Below, one piece after another: positions 1 to 9,000 of a DNA stretch of 13,173 nt. A program made the translations under genes and the position numbers. How positions within the stretch are numbered: position 1 is the first letter of the stretch; the number at the start of each line of letters is the position of its first letter. The stretch is taken from the NCBI GenBank assembly GCA_031264895.1, contig JAISDI010000215.1, positions 1-13,173 on the forward strand. The letters are read 5' to 3'. The stretch is from Endomicrobium sp. GTDB taxonomy: Bacteria > Elusimicrobiota > Endomicrobiia > Endomicrobiales > Endomicrobiaceae. The notes under the pieces were generated by a model that was not told the origin of the DNA, did no database searches, and worked only from the letters and a program-made list of their open reading frames with translations.

Positions 1-2
1 TA

Positions 3-3000
3 TAGTTCGTTTAATTTTTCGGCTGTATACGGCGTTGTGCTTCCTTCCGGGTATAAGTTCAATATCTTTTCTTTTCCGTCTTTTGTCATTGTCACTACTC
101 TGTCGCCTTTTTCATTATCGCTGAACCCTACATTCGTATAACCCAATCCTTCCAACGCTGTCTTCAGTTCATCTTCATTCACTGTTCCATACATATTTGT
201 CCATGCTTCGTCAACGGTTATTCTGCCGTTGGAATTATAGAGAGACTCGGCAAGGGCTTTATATCCTGCTCTTGTTTTAAGAGCTTCAAGATTATCGATC
301 TTTAAAGCTGACAAAATATTGTTTCTTTCTTCACTTCCTTCAGGAATAGCGGCTATTTTTTCATAAAGCGTTTTTACGTCCGTCATCAATGCTACTATAG
401 CATTGTCTTCCTGAATCGGTAAATCTTTTGGGAACTTTAAGCTTGCAAAACCGTTGACGGCCGCAGCGCTCGTATCTTCGCCCGTTAAATACGGAAAAAT
501 ATCTTGATAAAATTCTTTCAGCCCTAGATTTTTATTTTCACTGTCGACGGCACCATTAATTGCCGTTCTTAAATTTACAAGCAAATTATTATTTTTTAAA
601 TTCTCCAGAGCCGTGCTTGCTTCTATTTCTCCTTCGTCAGTAAACAAAGTGCTGCACAAAAGAGCATAAACTATGGAGTTATTAAGCAATGCGATCGACG
701 CTTCGTCTCCATCCCCTCCCCCTCCGCCGCCGGGGTTTACTTTTAAAGCGACAAGAACATTTACAAAATTTTCCACATCCAAACCTTTTATACCATCATA
801 AAGATCTTTGACTTTTTTCATTAAATTAAAAGCCGTTTCGGCTGTTGAAACATTGCCTTCGGCATCTTTCAACAAAGTATTTAACGTTTCTATTACTTCC
901 TGAGAATCGCTGTCGTTCTCTATTGTTTTGCCGTTGAGCTTGTCCTGAAACATCATTTCAAAAAATTTTCTTATTTCTTCATTTTCTTCTTGCATTAATA
1001 AACTTATAAGTCCGTCCGTGTCAAGCTGCTCGAAGGATCTTGTCGCCATGCGCAACGGAGTGGATTGTCCGAATCTGAAAGCGTTGGAAAGTTTGTCTAT
1101 TAATTCGGAATCATAACCGTTTGGATGGTTGCGGAGTATATCTAACTTTTTTTCGACTTTTTCATTGACCTCTTTCTTTGCGTTTGTGTCCAGAGATTCG
1201 AATATTGCGCCCAAACCCTTAAATACTTTTTCAAGGCCTTCGAAATCTTTGCTGCTGCTTGGCATCGCGCCTTCGCTGTCGGACTCCGGTATAAGCCTGT
1301 CCAGCGCGTCGACTAATATTTCTTTTCTATTATTTTGAAACACATCCGAAATCAGCTTTGCGATATTCGGTTTATCTTCGGGTTTCTCTTCTTTCTGCGC
1401 GGATTCCGCTTCCTTGTCCTCTTCGCTTGCGCCTTCTTTATCTTTCTTTATTTTTTCCAAATATTCGTTTGCTTTTGCGTCAAGCATTATCCCGTTGTCG
1501 CGGGCTGTCTTCCTAAACTCGTCGTATATCTTTTTCTTAACTTCAGAGGATAGTCTATGGCCTTCCGGCAAATATTGTTCCATAAACGCTTTGTAGGCTT
1601 CGTCCGCTTCCAATAAAGAATCTATTTCGGCATTGCTTAAAGTTTCGGCATTGCGATCTTTTTTCTTTGCATTTTCAATAGCTTTTTTAATTTCTTCATA
1701 TATCGCTTCAAGGTCTACAGTCTCGGTAAAACTTAAGTTCCAGCCGTGCGCATTGGCAAAAGCGCTCATTCTGATAGTTCCAAACTTGTTATTAAAAGAA
1801 CCGTTCAAAGAAATATACGGATTTATTTCTTTTATTAACTGTTTTACATAACTTGCCGCAATCTTGTCGCCCTTTTTATTGTAAGATTCAAGAATGCCTT
1901 CAAGACCATTGAGAAGTTCGCCGCCGGTAAATGAGATTTTTTCGCCTTGTTCCCGAAGTTCTTTTTGTTCTGCGTCGCTGTATTGGTTCTGTATGCCTAA
2001 AATTTTATTGGCTTCTCTCAAGGCGTACTCTTTGTTGCTGTTAGAATAGAATTTAAAATCATCGATCTTTTCCAGCGCGTTTTTCAATTGTTCCACAAGA
2101 GTAACGTTCGCTATTTCAGGATTGCTTACTTCCATAATAAGCATGTCAAGCAAAATGTCGTTTTGCAAGTCCACAGCTGCGGTTTGAGCGGATATTTCTT
2201 CGACATCTTTCAGATATTCTTCATTGTTAAGGCTGAAAGATGAAGACGCCCAGTTGTCAAAGACGTTCCTCGTATAAGCTTGCGAAAGACGCGAACTGAA
2301 ATTTTTGCTAAGCGACGTGCCGTCTGAAATTTGTACGCCTTTGTTTGCGCTGATGCGCTTAAAGTTATCCAATATAGCGCCGATTATTTGCCCCGCTTTT
2401 GCGTCTACCGAGGCATCTCCGTAGAGAATGAATTTATCTACTCCGCTGAGGTCAACAATAGCCTTAGAATCCGCATTTTCCGGCGTTTCAAGAGCCGCTT
2501 GCAGAGCAACGTTCATTTTTTCGATAGCGAAAATATCGGCTTTATCGGCATTCATCATTTCTTTTTTAAGCGCGTCTATCAAAATAAAAGGCAGCAATCT
2601 CTTTGCGGCTTGCTCCGGCCAAACTGACTCGCTAAAATCCTCTGCTTTTTGTGAATTCAGATAATCTCTCCCTATTTCGGCAACGACAGAAATATTTACG
2701 TTTGAAGCCTTATAAGATTCGGGGAGGAAAAATTTCAAATGATTTAATACGCTTTGAACTATTTCTTTTCTCTTTACTTCGTCTAAATTTCTTACGTCCG
2801 CAATTGTTATCTTCTCAGCTTTGGGAGTTATTTTATCTTTCACGGCGCCGATATATCCGTGAAGTCTCTCTATTAAAGGAGAAACTGACGAGTCGTCAAG
2901 ATTTTCCTGCGCTTTGGTTATTTCAGCCTTTATATTGGCAATCTCTCTTTCGCTGACGATCAATCCGTTTACCAATTTCAGAAAAGCTTCTATTTTGTTA

Positions 3001-6000
3001 AGGGCGTCAGCCTCGTTTAAAGCTTTTGAAACGGCTTCGTTTATCCTGCCGTGTTTTCTTACAAGATCGTCGGCAAATTGGGAAATATAGACGTTTAATT
3101 CATCTAAACGTTCTTTAGCTTCAACGTTTTTGTTTTCGGCCTTTAAACTCTTGAACTCGGCTAGAAGCCTGTCAACTTCGGCCGTATTGTAAGAAGAATT
3201 GTCAAAAAACATGTATACGGCATACTCAGACTCTAAAGACATTCCGAAACGTTTGCCTTTCAAATCGGCGGCAGAATCTGAAAATTCCGAAAGCTTTGCA
3301 AAAGCGTCATCTATAAATTGTATGTCCGGGCTTGCTTTCTTCATCTCGCTTTTAAAAATGTCCTTACAAATCAACAAAGCCGACAAGTCCATAGCTTTTG
3401 TAGGAAAAAGACTGTTTCTGTCATGATAAAAATATTTTTCTATCTGCTTTTCTATTTCAGGAGTGATTTCATACGCAGGCATATCTTTTTTGATTTGATT
3501 TATAAAATCATTTTTATTCTTTATCGAAGTTCTTACGTCATGTTCCTTTTCAAGCTCGTCAATTATCTTGCTATCTTTATTGAGCCGCCCCAGCTCCTCA
3601 TTTCCCGTCTGACCTTGTTTTGAAATATATTTTGCGGGATTTTTAATTTTGTCGGCGGTAAGAGCGACATTGTAGTTGTTCTTGCTAAGCTCTTCCAGCA
3701 GAAATTTATTATCATAGCCCGAGCCGGCTTTTTTGGCTAATTCTTTAAACCTTGCATCTATTATGGCCTTTTTAAGGGTATCGGCTTCATTGATAGATTT
3801 ATCGATATCGCTGATTTCTTTGGTGGAATCGCCGGACAGCGTAATGCCGGGCATATTGGCTTTGATATCGTTGACCTCGTCAAGAATTTCTAACATTTTG
3901 GAGAAATTCGTTTGAACTTTTTTTGCGTCGCTTGCTCTAAAATATATGCCGTCCTGTTGATAAAGCTCTCCGGCTCTTACCTGCTGCGCGATTTTGTCCA
4001 AAGCGAAAACGGCTATGCTTATCCTGTTGCTTTCTATAAGTTCGGCGGCATGTTTCATTTTATCGTCATAAACATTGTATTCGTATTCTTTTAAAATTTG
4101 ATCAAGCATAGATTTGCTTAAATTAACGTCGTATTTGCTTTTGACCTGTTCTCGTATAAGTTTACGCATACCGGCGACTTCTTTCTTATTTACCCAATTC
4201 AGAATATCTTTAATCTGTTTTTCGCTGTATACTCCGCCTTCTTTGGGAGACGTTTCTAAACCGCTTAAAAGATCGCTTAGTTCGCCGTTGCCGATAACAT
4301 AACCGGACTTCATGATTTCCGTATTGATTTTTGACACAATACCCGGAGAGGCGGCTTCGCCTAGGCTTGCCGCAGCCCTTACTATACGGCCTAAACCCAT
4401 AGGAAGATAAGAGCCCAGCTTAACTACTCCCGGCACAATACATTCCCCGAAGGAAATCGTTTTGTCGTCTTTATAATCTCTTAACGCTTCGATCAGTACG
4501 TCTCTTTGGAACTTGGAAAGAAGTTCCTCGCCCCATTGTTCGCGCGTCCAATCTTTTTTATCCGCGTCGCTTTTGTGTTCGGCAAAATACTTGATCATAG
4601 ATTTCTGCACCTTGCCCGATATGTTGTAGTCTTCGGTAAGCCATAGCGCAAGAAGCTCTCTCATGTCGGAAAGTACGGTATACGGGTTTACAAATTGGAA
4701 ATTGTCGGCATCGGCAATTTTACTGCCGTCACGCAAAGCTACTGCGGCAGTTGCGGCATTATAGTTAAAACTCGCAAGATATTTGTAAGACGCGGAATTT
4801 TCTTCTATTTTGTGTCCGTAAGACAAAGCGATCTTTTGAAATTCTTTAAATTCATTTCCCGCAATTTCTTTATACACGCCGATATGATGGTTTTCAATAG
4901 TCTTTTGCGCGGCAGTCATCATTGCCTGAATTTGTTCTTTGCTGTACGGAGACGGGTTCTTTTCTTTGTCTGCATCGGACTGCACGGGCATAGACTGTAT
5001 TTGGATCGCCAGCTCGGCCATGATGATCCTCATGTATTCTACTTTGACTTCTTCTTTACGCGTGTAATATTTTGTCGGATCCAACAGGTCTTTATCGCCG
5101 GAGTATTTATATTTTTTATCCATCAGGCTTTTAAGCTCGTCGGCAAGAACGTAAACTATGTTTTCGTCCCATATTTGATCGATTTGGTCTTCTCTGGTTA
5201 AAGTGAGGTCTTTTTTTACTTCGCCTACAAGGAATTTCTCCGTCTTTTTCGAAAATTTGTTTATTCCCAATACGGGGTTGATTTTCGCTTCGAATTCCTT
5301 TTTGACAAGACTTTCAAAGCCTTTGTCTATCCACTTTTGTATCTTTTCATAGTCTTTTGCATAACGGTTGCTTCTTTGTTCTCCCGTTGCCGTTTGATTC
5401 GAAGCAGAAGCATATTCCCATCCGGCAAGAAGCGCGTCCCTTTCCTGATTTGTCAGTTCCCAAGCGGAATTTGCATATGCGTTGACCAAAGTCTGTCCCG
5501 GGCCAAACTGAGCCGAAGCCCATTGAAACCTCATATTAAGATTATAGGAAACGTTCGCGTTTTCGTTTACGGTGTTATCTTCTCTTACTCCTGACAAATT
5601 AAAAACGCCTCTCCCGAAATTAGACGTCAATTTGTTTATCCACTTTTGAGTGGCCGGCGTTGCGGTTTGCAGAGCCAAATTCGCCCCAAGCGGAACATAA
5701 TCCCAGAACTTTACTTTTTTACTGTCTTTATATTCTTTCAATCCTAAATACATCAAATCTTTAAGATAATAATCTTTGATTTCCGAAATTATCTCACTGC
5801 GCGTCTTTTTGTCTTTTTTGTCCCGGCTTTGGTTTTTATCGGATTCTTCGATAAATTTATTGCCCATTTCGTCTAAAAGATCCTGCGGATATTTGAAACT
5901 TTCGGGTAAAAAATCAATAGATTTTTTAATGTCGGCTATGGCCTGATCGCGCGGGGACGTTTGCTTGAAGCCGGATTTAAGATCCTTTATTTCTCCATTT

Positions 6001-9000
6001 GTATTTAAAGCGCCTTTCTTGGCCAAATCAAAAGATGCAATAAATTTCCCAAGCTCATCATAGTCCGCTTCGTCCTTCGCAAGTTCCTGCTGTATGGCAT
6101 ATCTAAAAAACGCTTCTCTGTAAGCGTCGATCGCAGAGCCGAGCTTTATATCGATATTCCCGTAAAAGCCTTTTGAAAAAACAAAATCATAACGCACGTT
6201 AAAATCGGCTTTTGAAGACAAATCAAAACTGCTTTTATTATATTCTTTCAATATTTTCGATATTATCTTATTTTGGATCTCGTCATAAGTTAAGGCTTGA
6301 ACATCCGGAGAAGAAGCCGTCCACCTATTTCTCCACTCGACATTATCTAAAGGCTTTTCTCCCCATGCCAGATTTTCTCCGTTTTCGCGCAGTCCCCAGC
6401 TCCAGCCGGCCACGTTTCCGTCAGGCGACATTGCGGGTTCTATAAAAAACGTTTCGGCTATAAGATTGTAAAAAGTCTTTGACACGTCAAAATCGTTTTC
6501 TTCGAGTTTAGCTTTTAATACTTTATCGTTGGGCAGATGATCCTTGAGCGAGCCAGGCAGGTTTTTATTGATAGCCTCTTTCAGCGATTGCAGTTCGTTT
6601 TTGGCCATGTTTTCGTCTTGTTTTTCTATAATAGCCTTAGCTTTGGAAATTATATTTTCCGCCCGGTTTCTTTTGTAAAACTTTAAATTATCTAAGCTGC
6701 CTTCCGGAGACACTATATCTATCAAAGTCTGCATCTCATTATGAAAGGCGCGGCTGTTTCTGAGTTTTTTGTTTGACTTAAGCTGTTCCATCTTCTGATT
6801 TAAAATATCGACGGCAACATCGTATTTGTGATCGACTATCATCTGGCCTGCCCAAAGGGATACGTCCGGATTTTGTTCATAGTTGTATCGTCTGGTAAGA
6901 TATTTTTCGAAACCGTCTGAAAAAGACTGGACTTTAAACAGCTTGAAAGCCGACGCGTTAAGCATGATCGCAGGCATAGATTTGCCCGCTTCAAATATTA
7001 CCGCAGATTTCTGCTGCTCGTTTATGTTTGAAGAAAGCAAAGCCGCCATCAAATTCGAGGCTTCCTGCTCGGTGTATTTGCCGGAAACCTTTTTCATCTG
7101 GTTTATAAGAGCGCGTCCGTAACCGTTTTTAGCAAAAATCGGCGAATAAAAAGGAATATAATCACTAAATCTTGACTTTGCCTTTACGCCCCACTGGCTG
7201 CCAATGTTTTGAGTAAACATTGCGTCCGTTCTGTTCATAAAATTCCCGAACTCTGAGGGAAGATTCGCAGCCGTTTGCATAAGCTTTATCCAATCCGCAG
7301 AAGAGGTTTGCGCGCCGCCTTCGGAAAATTGTTTCCATGCGTCAAGTAAAATTGTGTTGGAATATTTTAAAAGTATCCATCTTTCCCATTCCGCGACGCC
7401 GCTGTTTTTAAGTACGGAAAGGCCTTCCGCGTCCGTCATCATGTCGGCGCGAAGCCCGTCTGAAAAAGTATAACTTGCGGGAAGAGCGTTCCTCAAATAC
7501 GGGCTGGCGAAAGCAAAAGCGAATACAGTATGGTCAAAAGTCATTTTTGCATTGTTTTTGTATCTGGAAAGAGCGTTTCTCGTGCCGGCGTCTGTTTCCA
7601 TCTTGTCCGCAAGGTTGGCGCTGCTTATCTGGGAAAAATATTTTTGCGCTCTTTCGTCAAGATTTCCAAGAAATTGTTTCATCATCGTATCAAGTTCGAC
7701 CTTGGCGTTCTTTGAGTCCACCAGGTCTACATAATTCATAACTTCCGACAACATCGCGACAATGTTTGCGATCGGTATATCGTTTGAAAAAGAGCCGGAA
7801 AAACTAAAACCTTCGGACGCGCTGCGGAAACTTTGAAAAGCATAAATGCCGTTGCGGGCTCTATAAGAATATTCGTTAAATTTCATAACTTTCTCAAGAG
7901 CCGCTTCCATGCCTTCCGTACCGTATTGCAGTATGAGCGCTTCCCCTAATGCGCCAAGATTATAAAATTGAGGATAGTCGCGGAGAAATTTGTTAAAATC
8001 ATTTCTTGCCTTCGCGCCTTTGTCAAAAAATTTGCCGAAATCCGTCCAAGCTATCGTATTTCTGACAACGTCCGTCCTGCCTGCGATCATGGAGTTTCTT
8101 CCAAGCGGATCGTTTGCAAACTCCGCCAGAGCTTCCCAAATATTTCTCCGAGCCGGAACGGCCTCCTTATCAAATTTGTCAGCCTGCTCGCTTACGCTTT
8201 CTTTGGCTTGATTATAGAGCGCCCCAGTTTTTTCCAAACGGCTTCCTTGCTCCGAAGCTTGCACTTCGAGAAAAGTTCCCGGCTGCGTAGGAACAGACTT
8301 CAAATCCGTAGAATCCGTCGCAAAAGCAGGCGCCGCAGGAGTCAACGTAATGCCGCCGTCAGCCATCGGCGTAACGCCGTCAGTCAACTCCAGCGCTAAC
8401 TCCCGCGCTTTGTTTATTTCATCATCAGTCAATATTACATCCGTGTACTCAACCGGCATTTTGCCGATACCGGAGTCCGCTTCTTCTCCCAAAACTGCGG
8501 CGGCGGCTTTGTCTGCCTCAGATATCTCCGCCGCTTGCCGGTTTACCGCGTTGAGTTCTCTTCCGCTAATACCGGCAAACATTACAAGAATGCCCGTGCT
8601 AATGCCGCCTCTTTCTATAATTTTCTCAAGTTCCGCAATAGTATTTGCGTCAGCGTCAATGTTAAATTTTTCTTTTAGAGCGTCTACTAAACGTTCTCTC
8701 GCTTTGCTTTCCATATTTTTTGCAAAATCGTCGGACTCTAACTGCTCCGGACTGTAAATTGAAGGCCCTGAAGCTGCCTGCGTTTGCGCGCCCGGCCAGC
8801 TCCATAAAGACTGATTATTAAAAAAGTTCAGATATGCGGTTTGATCATTGGATGCGTCGGCCGTCAATAAAGGCGCGGATCGTTTTGCTTCCATATTCTC
8901 GCTAAAAAGTTTAATAATGTTTTTGGTTTGCAAATATTGGGTAAATTCGTCTGAATATGCCATTTGCACGTTAGAGGAAAGCCCTGCTTCGCCGCCGTTA

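Noticed and set aside
4695..5201. Open frame of 168 codons on the plus strand, the longest of many plus-strand frames in the window
   Set aside because: It lies antisense to continuous coding sequence. Its translation is Phe/Arg/Val-rich and looks like the complement of Lys/Glu/Asn codons. I saw no ribosome binding site or domain. The other plus-strand frames were rejected for the same reason.
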